The translations under genes and the position numbers were made by a program. 64,000 nucleotides of DNA from PALSA-612 sp963791225 (lineage in GTDB: Bacteria; Actinomycetota; Thermoleophilia; Gaiellales; Gaiellaceae). The first letter of the stretch is position 1. Every line of letters starts with the position of its first letter. Below, one piece after another: positions 56,741 to 64,000 of this stretch. The stretch is taken from positions 434,001 through 498,000 of the forward strand of contig CAWBRV010000008.1 of the NCBI GenBank assembly GCA_963791225.1, written 5' to 3'. The notes under the pieces were generated by a model that saw nothing but the letters and a program-made list of their open reading frames with translations, made no database searches and had not been told where the DNA came from.

Positions 56741-58471
56741 GTGTCGCGGAGGGTCGTCCTCATCGCGCTGCTTGTGGCGGGAGCGTTCGCTGCGCCCGTG
56801 CGTGCGCAACCCCTCCAACTGATCCCGGGCGCGCCCGGCTTGACGTACGAGAAGCAGGCGCTGTTCACGCTGCACGGGCTCGTGGGGATCAACGTCCTCG
56901 TCGCGTCGAAGCCCGGCGGCCTCTGGTCGCTGCAGCCCGTGCTCTCGAACGAGGTCATCCCCGCCACCGAGAAGCTGACGGCGATCGAGCAGCGCCTCTC
57001 CGGGGCCGCCACGACCGCAGGCGTGAACGGCGACGTCGTCGCGGGCGGCGGCCGCCCGGACGGGTTCCTCGAGCGAAACGGCGCGCTCGACCACGATCCG
57101 CGCACAGCCCGGACGAGCATTGGCGTCGACACGTCCGGCGTGCTCCACTTCGACCGCGTCTCGCTCTACGGCTACTGGCAGGGCGCCAAGACGCGCCGCG
57201 CGTTCGCGAACCTGAACGAGCCACCCACGGCCGGGGGCACGACGCTCTACACGCCGGCCTGGGGACCGGCCACTCCGGCCGCGGCCAACGGCGTCGCCGT
57301 CGTCCTCCGCCCGTTCCCCGCGGCCGCGCCGAACGCCGATCTCGCCGGGACGTCCGTGCAGGTCGTCCCCGGCGGCGCTGTCGCGATCCCACCCGACGGC
57401 GCAGTGCTCGTGGCGCGAGGAGCGGCTGCGCCGGCATTGCAGGCGGAGGCTCCTGTCGGCCAGGCCGTCCGCGTGCGCTTCGCGTTGCTGCCGGACTGGC
57501 CGTCGGCGGGCGTCACCGCGGGACTCGGCGGCGGGCCGCTGCTCGTCCGGAACGGGAAGGTGGTGGCCAAGTCCGGCGAGTCGATCCCGATCGCCGACCT
57601 CGCGCTTCGCGAGCCGCGCTCGGCGGTCGGGCAGCGTGCGGACGGGAGCATTGTCCTCGTGTCCGTCGACGGCGGCCTCCCCGGCTCGGGCCTGACGAAC
57701 CTCGAGCTCGCGCAGACGCTCGTCCGGCTCCGCGTCGTCAACGGCGCGGCGCTCGCGGGCGGGCCGACGAGCGGCATGGCCTTCGACGGGCACCTGCTGA
57801 GCACCCCGGCGGGCGGTCGCGAGCAGCCGGTCGCTGACGCACTGCTCGTCGAGTACGCCGGCGTCTACGCTTCGCCGCCGTCCGCGCCGGCCGTGTCACC
57901 GAACGGCGACGGAGTCGCCGAGACCGAGGCGTTCACGTACAAGGTCGTCCGGCCGTCCTCGGTCACCGTCCAGCTCCGCGGCCCCGACGGCGCTCTCCGC
58001 GTCGCCACGCAGACCCAGGCCACTCCGGGCACCTATCCGTTCCAGTGGAACGCGCGCCGCGCGGACGGGACGCCCGAGCAGGAGGGGGCGTGGGCGTTCA
58101 TCGTCGGCGCCACCGACGACCTCGGCAGGACGTCGAGCGTCGAGCGCGACTTCACGCTCGACCTGACGCTCGGCTCGCCGAAGACGATCGCCCCGGCGCT
58201 GACCGTGCCGCGGCAGAAGGCGCGGCCGGTCGCCAGCTTCGCGCTCACAAGGCGTGCGCGGGTGACGACACGGATCGAGACGACCTCCGGCGTCCTCGTG
58301 CGTGCCCTCGGCTCCGCCCTCGCGGGCCCCGGCACGCTCACCGTCGCCTGGGACGGGAAGGCCGCCTCGGGTGCGAGCGTCTACTCCGGTCGCTACGTCG
58401 TGCACGCGGTCGCCGCGAGCCCGATCGGCACGAGCGAGCTGAGCACGCCGGTCACGGTCAGACGGAAGTAG
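56741..58471 (+). CDS. Secreted phosphodiester glycosidase (NAGPA)-like protein with FlgD-type Ig domain
   Basis: A 576-residue exported protein with signal SRRVVLIALLVAGAFAAPVRA. The first ~380 residues have TTAGVNGDVVAGGGRPDGFL and RTSIGVDTSGVLHFDRV, matching the NAGPA (phosphodiester glycosidase) fold with the conserved N-G-D; a late segment GMAFDGHLLSTPAGGREQP fits its end. Residues ~390-576 carry SPNGDGVAETEAFTY and repeated LTVAWDGKAASGASVYSGRY-type FlgD Ig-like units. Likely acts on cell-wall or exopolysaccharide phosphodiesters. Start GTG 56741. Confidence 0.78.
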   Translation: MSRRVVLIALLVAGAFAAPVRAQPLQLIPGAPGLTYEKQALFTLHGLVGINVLVASKPGGLWSLQPVLSNEVIPATEKLTAIEQRLSGAATTAGVNGDVVAGGGRPDGFLERNGALDHDPRTARTSIGVDTSGVLHFDRVSLYGYWQGAKTRRAFANLNEPPTAGGTTLYTPAWGPATPAAANGVAVVLRPFPAAAPNADLAGTSVQVVPGGAVAIPPDGAVLVARGAAAPALQAEAPVGQAVRVRFALLPDWPSAGVTAGLGGGPLLVRNGKVVAKSGESIPIADLALREPRSAVGQRADGSIVLVSVDGGLPGSGLTNLELAQTLVRLRVVNGAALAGGPTSGMAFDGHLLSTPAGGREQPVADALLVEYAGVYASPPSAPAVSPNGDGVAETEAFTYKVVRPSSVTVQLRGPDGALRVATQTQATPGTYPFQWNARRADGTPEQEGAWAFIVGATDDLGRTSSVERDFTLDLTLGSPKTIAPALTVPRQKARPVASFALTRRARVTTRIETTSGVLVRALGSALAGPGTLTVAWDGKAASGASVYSGRYVVHAVAASPIGTSELSTPVTVRRK

Positions 58472-58474
58472 GCT
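58469..58474 (+). promoter_or_regulatory. -10 hexamer TAGGCT, leaderless-type, for the DedA gene
   Basis: TAGGCT overlaps the upstream stop codon and ends 9 nt before the TTG at 58484. Confidence 0.45.
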
Positions 58475-58483
58475 TGGTCGGTC

Positions 58484-59161
58484 TTGGTCGTTGCGTCCAT
58501 TACCTCCTCGATTACGACGTTCATCGGTAATCACGGCGTCTACGCCGTCTTTCTGTTGATGGCGATCGACGCCGTGTTCCCCGCAGGGAGCGAGATCGTC
58601 ATGGTCTACGCGGGAGCACTCGCGTCCGGTGCGTTCCCCGGTCAGCATGTCGTTCTGTTCGGAACGAACGTCCCGAGTGGCGCCGAGGCGTACCTCGTCG
58701 TGGCGGTCGCGGGGACGCTCGGCTACCTGGTCGGCGCGATCATCGGCTGGGCCGTCGGCGCCCGCGGCGGACGGCCGCTGCTCGAGCGCCGTGGAAAGTG
58801 GCTCCATCTGTCGTCCGATCGGCTCGACCGCGCCGAGCGCTGGTTCGACCGCTGGGAGGGCTGGGCGGTGTTCCTCGGCCGCTTGACGCCGATCGTCCGG
58901 TCGTTCATCTCGATCCCCGCCGGAGTCTTCCGCGCGCCGTTCGTCTCGTACACGTTCCTCACGCTGGCGGGCTCGGCGATCTGGTGTTTCGCACTCGCCG
59001 GGGTCGGCTACGCCCTCGGAAAGAGCTATCACTCGTTCGACAACGGCTTCCGCTACGCGGAGTATGCGGTCGTCGTTCTCGTCGTCCTGCTGGTTGTCAT
59101 CCTCGTGCTGAGGAGACGCTCCTCTACCATTTCCCGACGTGCCGAAGATTCCGCTCGTTGA
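58484..59161 (+). CDS. DedA/SNARE-associated family membrane protein
   Basis: A 225-residue protein. VFLLMAIDAVFPAGSEIVMV, GTLGYLVGAIIGWAVGARGG, FDRWEGWAVFLGRLTPIVRS and FISIPAGVFRAPFVSYTFLT include the conserved acidic and FxGR...PxxR motifs of DedA flippases, which recycle undecaprenyl phosphate or phospholipids. TTG start, supported by the -10 hexamer. Overlaps the next gene by 23 bp. Confidence 0.88.
   Translation: MVVASITSSITTFIGNHGVYAVFLLMAIDAVFPAGSEIVMVYAGALASGAFPGQHVVLFGTNVPSGAEAYLVVAVAGTLGYLVGAIIGWAVGARGGRPLLERRGKWLHLSSDRLDRAERWFDRWEGWAVFLGRLTPIVRSFISIPAGVFRAPFVSYTFLTLAGSAIWCFALAGVGYALGKSYHSFDNGFRYAEYAVVVLVVLLVVILVLRRRSSTISRRAEDSAR
59125..59130 (+). promoter_or_regulatory. -10 hexamer TACCAT, leaderless-type, for the aminotransferase gene
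   Basis: TACCAT, inside the end of the DedA gene, ends 8 nt before the GTG at 59139. Confidence 0.45.
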
Positions 59162-60224
59162 CGTCAAGGCGCAGTACGAGGCGCTGATCCCCGAGCTCCA
59201 GCAGGCCTTCGCGGACGTGCTGGAGGACGGACGGTTCGTGTTCGGCCCGAACGTGTCCGCGTTCGAGCAGGAGGCCGCCGACTACCTTCGCGTGCCGGAG
59301 ACGATCGGCGTCGCGAACGGCACCGACGCGCTCGTGCTGGTCATGGACGCGATGGGCATCGGCTCGGGCGACGAGGTCATCTGCCCCGCGTTCACCTTTT
59401 TCGCATCCGCCGAGGCGATCGCCCGCCGCGGTGCGATGCCCGTCTTCGCCGAGGTCGACCCGCAGACGTTCAATCTCGACGTCGAGGACGTGGCCGCTCG
59501 GATCACGAATCGGACACGCGCGATCATGCCGGTGCATCTCTTCGGCCGGCCGGCGCCGCTCGACGAGCTCGCCTCGCTCGGGCCGCCGCTGATCGAGGAC
59601 GCCGCGCAGGCGTTCGGATCGCCGGACATCGCCGGGCACGGCGTCGTCTCGACGTTCAGCTTCTATCCGACGAAGAACCTGTTCGCGCTCGGCGACGGCG
59701 GCCTCGTCGCCGCCCGCGACCCGCAGCTCGGCGAGCGGATCCGCCTGCTGCGCTTCCACGGGTCCCGCGCGAAGAAGACGTTCGAGTACGTCGGCTACAA
59801 CTCGCGTCTCGACGAGATCCAGGCGGCGGTGCTGCGGATCTTCCTGCGCCACCTCGACGAGTGGACGCAGCAGCGCCGCGAGGCGGCCGACCGCTACCGC
59901 GAGCTCGGGCTCGGCGACCTCGTCGAGGTGCCCGACGACGAGCCGGGGCACGTCTACCACCTGTTCGTCTGCCGCTCGCCGCAGCGCGACGCGATCTGCG
60001 CTGCGCTGGCCGAGCGCGGCATCGCCACCGGGACGTACTACGAGCCGCCGCTCCACCTGCAGCCGGCGCTCGCCTACCTCGACTACGGCCTCGACTCGTT
60101 GCCGGTGACCGAGCAGCTCTCGCGTGACAACTTCTCTGTGCCGATCTGGGCCGGCATCGACGGGGACACGCAGGAGCAGGTCGTCGACGCCGTGCGCGAG
60201 GCGCTCAAGGTGGAGGTCGCATGA
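59139..60224 (+). CDS. DegT/DnrJ/EryC1 sugar aminotransferase
   Basis: A 361-residue PLP enzyme aminating a nucleotide-linked keto-sugar. VANGTDALVLVMDAMGIGSG, PAFTFFASAEAIARRGAMPV, IEDAAQAFGS and FYPTKNLFALGDGGLVAARD (PLP Lys in PTKN) are all present; RLDEIQAAVL and a late YHLFVCRS segment complete the family pattern. ATGA overlap with the dehydratase gene shows that the pair works together on one amino sugar. Confidence 0.93.
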   Translation: MPKIPLVDVKAQYEALIPELQQAFADVLEDGRFVFGPNVSAFEQEAADYLRVPETIGVANGTDALVLVMDAMGIGSGDEVICPAFTFFASAEAIARRGAMPVFAEVDPQTFNLDVEDVAARITNRTRAIMPVHLFGRPAPLDELASLGPPLIEDAAQAFGSPDIAGHGVVSTFSFYPTKNLFALGDGGLVAARDPQLGERIRLLRFHGSRAKKTFEYVGYNSRLDEIQAAVLRIFLRHLDEWTQQRREAADRYRELGLGDLVEVPDDEPGHVYHLFVCRSPQRDAICAALAERGIATGTYYEPPLHLQPALAYLDYGLDSLPVTEQLSRDNFSVPIWAGIDGDTQEQVVDAVREALKVEVA

Positions 60225-62113
60225 ACTTTCCGATCTCGAAGCATCGCCTGTGGCAGGTCGCGGTCGACGCGGGGTTGATCTCGGCCGCCTGGTACCTCGC
60301 CTTCCAGCTCCGCTTCGACAACGGCATCCCGATCTACTACGACACACTGTTCGCGCGCTCGATCGCGATCGTGATCGGCGTCCAACTCGTCACCTTCGTC
60401 TTCTTCGGCTTTTACAACCGCTGGTGGCGCTACGTGTCCACCCGGGACATGTGGGCGGCCGGGCGCGGCGTGACGGTCGCGTGCGTGATCTCCAGCCTCG
60501 TCGTCTACTTCGCGAACCCGGTGTCCCACGTCCGCCTGCCGCGGTCGATCGCGATCATGGACTTCCTGCTGCTGCTCGCCTTCGTCGCGGGCTCGCGGAT
60601 GCTCGCGCGCACGCTGATCGAGCGACCTGCCGCGCGGGACATCGTCGCCCACGGCAAGGAGGTCGTCGTCGTCGGCGCCGGCGACGCGGGCCACCTGATC
60701 GTCAGGGAGATGCTGCGCCAGCCCTCGCTTCGCTACACGCCGATCGGCATCGTCGACGACGACCCGAAGACCCGGAACTTGCGCGTGCACGGTGTGCGGG
60801 TGTTGGGCACCACGGACGACCTGCCTGGGATCCTCCACGACCAGCGGCCGGACGAGGTGCTGATCGCGATCCCGTCGGCACCTGGCAGCGTGCGCGCGAA
60901 GGTCGTCGAGATGGCACGCCGGGAGTCGATCCCGGTCAAGACCCTCCCCGGCCTGCACGAGCTGATCTCGGGCGACGTCGACCTCGCCGTGCAGATCCGG
61001 CCCGTCCAGGTGGAGGACGTGCTCGGCCGCGAGCCCGTCGACGTCGACCTCGAGTCGATCGCCTCCTACCTCAGGGACGAGACCGTGCTCGTCACGGGCG
61101 CGGGCGGCTCGATCGGATCCGAGCTCTGCCGCCAGATCGCCCGTCTCGGCGCAGCCCGGCTCGTGCTGGTCGAGAACTCGGAGGGGGCGCTGTTCGAGAT
61201 CGAGCGCGAGCTCGTCGGCGAGCGGAACTTCCAGGCCTGCGCCGCCGTCCTCGCCGACGTCGGCAACCGGCGCAAGCTCCGCGAGGTGTTCGAGCGCTAC
61301 CGCCCCGCGGTCGTCTTCCACGCGGCGGCGTACAAGCACGTCGGCCTGCTCGAGGCGAACCCGATCGCGTCCGTGCGCAACAACTCGCTCGCGACCCGCA
61401 CCGTGGCCGACGTCGCCGTCGAGTTCGAGGCGAAGCGCTTCGTCCTGATCTCGACCGACAAGGCGGCGAACCCGAAGAATCTGATGGGCCAGTCGAAGGC
61501 GCTCTGCGAGTGGATCGTCGAGTCCTACGGGCATCGCCCCGACGTCCCCACCCGCTTCGTCGCCGTGCGGTTCGGCAACGTGCTCGGCTCGTCCGGCAGC
61601 GTGATCCCGATCTTCCGCCGCCAGATCGAGCGCGGGGGGCCGGTGACGGTCAGGCACCCCGAGATGACCCGCTACTTCATGACGATCCCGGAGGCGGTCT
61701 CGCTCGTCGTCCAGGCCGGCTCGATCGGCGGGCGCGGCGACATCTTCGTCCTCGACATGGGCGAGCCGGTGCGGATCCTCGACCTGGCGCGGAACATGAT
61801 CGAGCTGTCGGGCCTCGAGCCCGACCGCGACGTCGCGATCGAGTTCACGGGCGCGCTGCCCGGCGAGAAGCTGCACGAGGAGCTGTGGTCGACGGACGAG
61901 ACGATCCACGCGACGAAGCATCCGAAGATCCTGCGCTCGACACGGCCGCCGATCGACGCCGGCTGGCTCGAGGAGGAGCTGGCCGAGCTCCAGCGCCTCG
62001 TCGCGGACGGAGAGACGCTCGAGCTCGTGTCGAAGCTGGGCGCGATGGTCAAGGAGCCGCGGCGTGTGAGCGCGGCGGTTGCGCAGGAGTCGGCACAAAC
62101 TCGTCACGAATGA
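60221..62113 (+). CDS. CapD/WbpM/PglF-type nucleotide-sugar 4,6-dehydratase, membrane-bound
   Basis: A 630-residue protein. Four N-terminal helices (~residues 10-130), a first Rossmann-like region (VVVVGAGDAGHLIVREML) and the SDR domain with VLVTGAGGSIGSELCRQIAR. Catalytic pattern ISTDKAANPKNLMGQSKALC has Met in place of Tyr before xxxK, as in the WbpM/PglF class. It turns UDP-GlcNAc into the 4-keto-6-deoxy sugar that the upstream aminotransferase would aminate, for a surface glycan. Confidence 0.93.
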   Translation: MNFPISKHRLWQVAVDAGLISAAWYLAFQLRFDNGIPIYYDTLFARSIAIVIGVQLVTFVFFGFYNRWWRYVSTRDMWAAGRGVTVACVISSLVVYFANPVSHVRLPRSIAIMDFLLLLAFVAGSRMLARTLIERPAARDIVAHGKEVVVVGAGDAGHLIVREMLRQPSLRYTPIGIVDDDPKTRNLRVHGVRVLGTTDDLPGILHDQRPDEVLIAIPSAPGSVRAKVVEMARRESIPVKTLPGLHELISGDVDLAVQIRPVQVEDVLGREPVDVDLESIASYLRDETVLVTGAGGSIGSELCRQIARLGAARLVLVENSEGALFEIERELVGERNFQACAAVLADVGNRRKLREVFERYRPAVVFHAAAYKHVGLLEANPIASVRNNSLATRTVADVAVEFEAKRFVLISTDKAANPKNLMGQSKALCEWIVESYGHRPDVPTRFVAVRFGNVLGSSGSVIPIFRRQIERGGPVTVRHPEMTRYFMTIPEAVSLVVQAGSIGGRGDIFVLDMGEPVRILDLARNMIELSGLEPDRDVAIEFTGALPGEKLHEELWSTDETIHATKHPKILRSTRPPIDAGWLEEELAELQRLVADGETLELVSKLGAMVKEPRRVSAAVAQESAQTRHE

Positions 62114-62129
62114 CGGTGGACCGCACTCG

Positions 62130-62135
62130 TAGCAT
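62130..62135 (+). promoter_or_regulatory. -10 hexamer TAGCAT, leaderless-type, for the helicase gene
   Basis: TAGCAT ends 6 nt before the GTG at 62142. Confidence 0.5.
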
Positions 62136-62141
62136 GGACGG

Positions 62142-63947
62142 GTGGACTCCGCGCGCGTTCTCGACGGCCTGAACCCCGAGCAGCGGCGGGCGGCCGAGCT
62201 CGTCCGCGGCCCGGTCTGCATCCTGGCGGGCGCGGGAACCGGCAAGACGACGACGATCACGCGGCGGATCGCGAACCAGGTCGCGACGGGCGCATTCGCG
62301 CCGGGCGAGATCCTCGCCGTCACGTTCACGGACAAGGCCGCCGGCGAGATGCGAAGTCGCCTGGCCGCGCTCGGCGCCTCGGGCGTGCAGGCGCGCACCT
62401 TCCATTCCGCCGCGCTCGCGCAGCTTCGCCACTTCGCCCCGGGAGCGGTCGGTCGCATCCTGCCCTCGAAGGCGCTCACCCTGCGGCGGATCGCCAACTC
62501 GCTGCCCGCGCCGTACAAGTTCCGGCCCGCGGGGGACCTCGCGACCGAGATCGAATGGGCCCGGAACCGCCGCATCACTCCCGACCGCTACCGCGCCTCT
62601 CTCGACGGGCACGAGCCGCCGATCCCGGCCGACCTGATGGTGCGGGTCTACGAGCAGTACGAGGAGGTCAAGCGCGCGCAGGCGCTGACCGACTTCGAAG
62701 ATTTGCTCGAGCTCACGATCCGGCTCTACGACGAGCAGCCCGACGCGGCGACCACTTTCCGCAAGCGCTACCTCGCGTTCACCGTCGACGAGTACCAGGA
62801 CGTGAACCTCCTCCAGCAGACGCTGCTCGAGCGCTGGCTCGGCGACCGTGACGAGCTATGCGCGGTCGGCGACGACAACCAGGCGATCTACGGCTTCACC
62901 GGCGCCAGCCCCGCATACCTGCTCGCGCTGCCCGAGCGTTTCTCCGAGGCCGCCGTCGTGCGGCTGGAGCAGAACTACCGGTCGACGCCACAGGTGCTCG
63001 CCCTCGCGAACCGACTTGCACCCGCACTTCGCACCGAGCTTTCTGCCGGGCCTGAGCCCGTCGTGCGGCCGGTCGTGTCGGTCGAGGTCGAGGCCGGGCT
63101 CGTCGTCGAGCGGATTCGCGCGGCCGTCTGTCCGCTCGAGGAGATCGCGATCCTCTGCCGTACGAACGCGCGCCTCGCCGACTTCGAGCAGGCGCTCCAC
63201 GAGGCCGGCGTCCCGTTCCAGGGCGCCGCGTTCCTCGGCCGTGAGGCCGCCCGCTTCCTGCTCCGCCGGCTCGAGGACGGCGGCGCGCCGGTCGCCGAGC
63301 AGGTGCGCGTGCAGGCGCTCGCGCAGGGCTGGCTCGAGACGCCGCCCGAGGGGCTCGGCGAGCGCGAGCAGATCCGCCAGGACGACCTGACGCGGCTCGT
63401 CCGTCTGGCCGAGTCGCTCGCCCCCGCCTCGGTAGCCGCGTTCAAGGCCGAGCTCGAGCAGCGCTTCGGCGACGGCGGTGCGGAGCGCCGCGGCGTTCAC
63501 CTGCTCACGTACCACGCTGCCAAGGGACTCGAGTTCGAACTCGTCTTCCTCCCGCGCCTCGAGGAGCGCGAGCTCCCGGCGAAGCAGGCAAAGACGGACG
63601 AGCAGATCGCGGAGGAGCGCCGGCTCCTCTACGTCGGCATCACGCGCGCGAAGCGCGAGCTGGTCGTGACCTGGGTGAAGAAGCCGAGCCGCTTCCTCGA
63701 GGAGTTGGGCGTCGGCCCGAGTCGTTCGGAGCCGCCTGAGGGCTTCGACGCCCTCAAGGCGTGGCGGCTTGCCCGCTCGCGCGAGGACGACGTGCCCGCC
63801 TACCTCGTCTTCCACAATTCAACCCTCGAGGAGATCGCGGCCCGCAAGCCGCGGAGCCTCGACGAGCTCGCCGCCGTGCCGGGTGTCGGTCCGGCAAAGC
63901 TCGAGCGCTACGGCGAGGGCGTGCTGGCCGCGCTGGCCGAGGCCTAG
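62142..63947 (+). CDS. UvrD/PcrA-like superfamily 1A DNA helicase with HRDC-like C-terminus
   Basis: A 601-residue 3'-5' helicase. LNPEQRRAAEL (Q motif), ILAGAGTGKTTTITRRIANQ (Walker A), VTFTDKAAGEMRSRL (Ia), FTVDEYQDVN (Walker B), VGDDNQAIYGFTGA (III), LEQNYRSTPQV (IV), LLTYHAAKGLEFELVFLPRL (V) and RRLLYVGITRAKRELVVTW (VI) are all seen. Shorter than UvrD (about 720), with reduced 1B/2B inserts, and ends in an HRDC-like helical domain (TLEEIAARKPRSLDELAAVP), as in mycobacterial UvrD2. Repair or replication role. Confidence 0.92.
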   Translation: MDSARVLDGLNPEQRRAAELVRGPVCILAGAGTGKTTTITRRIANQVATGAFAPGEILAVTFTDKAAGEMRSRLAALGASGVQARTFHSAALAQLRHFAPGAVGRILPSKALTLRRIANSLPAPYKFRPAGDLATEIEWARNRRITPDRYRASLDGHEPPIPADLMVRVYEQYEEVKRAQALTDFEDLLELTIRLYDEQPDAATTFRKRYLAFTVDEYQDVNLLQQTLLERWLGDRDELCAVGDDNQAIYGFTGASPAYLLALPERFSEAAVVRLEQNYRSTPQVLALANRLAPALRTELSAGPEPVVRPVVSVEVEAGLVVERIRAAVCPLEEIAILCRTNARLADFEQALHEAGVPFQGAAFLGREAARFLLRRLEDGGAPVAEQVRVQALAQGWLETPPEGLGEREQIRQDDLTRLVRLAESLAPASVAAFKAELEQRFGDGGAERRGVHLLTYHAAKGLEFELVFLPRLEERELPAKQAKTDEQIAEERRLLYVGITRAKRELVVTWVKKPSRFLEELGVGPSRSEPPEGFDALKAWRLARSREDDVPAYLVFHNSTLEEIAARKPRSLDELAAVPGVGPAKLERYGEGVLAALAEA

Positions 63948-64000
63948 CCCACCGGGTTCCAGGCCTCGCCGAAGCCCTTCGCTCGCACGAGGCGGGATCC

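Noticed and set aside
1..64000. CRISPR arrays, tRNA, rRNA, IS elements or prophage
   Set aside because: I looked for evenly spaced repeats with unique spacers, T-loop and anticodon patterns, transposase or integrase motifs, and found none. The only regular repeat is the coding 147-bp series at 11530-12558.

Overview
The window is very GC-rich, densely coded DNA with many GTG and some TTG starts, 1-8 nt gene overlaps and no rRNA, tRNA, CRISPR array or transposase. Gene content (aerobic phenylacetyl-CoA oxygenase genes, futalosine-route menaquinone genes, a Rieske/cytochrome bc cluster with a subunit IV-cytochrome c fusion, HtpX/LemA, UvrD helicase) and the promoter style point to an actinobacterium. 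A deep branch such as Thermoleophilia is my best guess, by inference only, since no phylogenetic marker is present.

Layout. 1-4820: end of a xanthine dehydrogenase-type molybdoenzyme operon ending in adenine deaminase (purine salvage/catabolism). 4829-9108: small exporter, two crotonases, UspA, an ABC1/UbiB kinase, a cytoplasmic HtrA and a tiny membrane protein. 10266-12628: a promoter, a large protein with a seven-repeat propeller, and a hairpin. 12791-16350: paaG, proline racemase-family enzyme, a two-gene minus-strand operon that begins with an unannotated SelW-like selenoprotein gene (in-frame UGA plus SECIS-like hairpin), DUF4188 protein and a GNAT. 16347-19233: DUF429-cupin fusion, htpX, lemA. 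19348-22166: secreted clan-A glycosidase and a Tat-type solute-binding protein. 22239-25133: paaABCD with a divergent TetR gene. 25160-28656: FAD oxidoreductase, lipid kinase, lipoprotein hydrolase, low-GC orphan gene. 28813-32984: 2-oxoacid dehydrogenase E1a-E1b-(acetamidase)-E2 operon. 33037-37369: CHRD protein, GtrA, two GT87-like membrane proteins. 37411-40362: YmdB-like phosphodiesterase, M23-like protein, AI-2E transporter. 40391-44730: hemB, hemL, small proteins, sugar epimerase, SixA. 44763-54826: a respiratory quinone block: ubiD-like, qcrABC, ubiX, menG, polyprenyl synthase, mqnA, an atypical radical SAM enzyme, mqnC. 54823-63947: secreted dioxygenase-like protein, GNAT, cupin, NAGPA-type protein, DedA, aminotransferase plus CapD-type sugar dehydratase, UvrD-like helicase.

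Three sequence-level patterns cut across the annotation. (1) At least 24 genes have a TANNNT hexamer 6-12 nt upstream of the start codon, usually with no Shine-Dalgarno site, which is the signature of leaderless transcription; it also marks the start of the selenoprotein gene. (2) A ~91-bp repeat lies inside coding sequence twice, in the linker of E2 and over the 3' end of a GT87 gene, in different reading frames. (3) A second, ~104-bp hairpin-containing repeat occurs in two intergenic regions, and a related double hairpin lies upstream of the radical SAM gene.

Functionally the strongest themes are respiration and menaquinone synthesis (44.7-54.8 kb), aromatic/acyl-CoA metabolism (5.3-6.9, 12.8 and 22.2-25.1 kb) and cell-surface polysaccharide work (34-37 and 56-62 kb).
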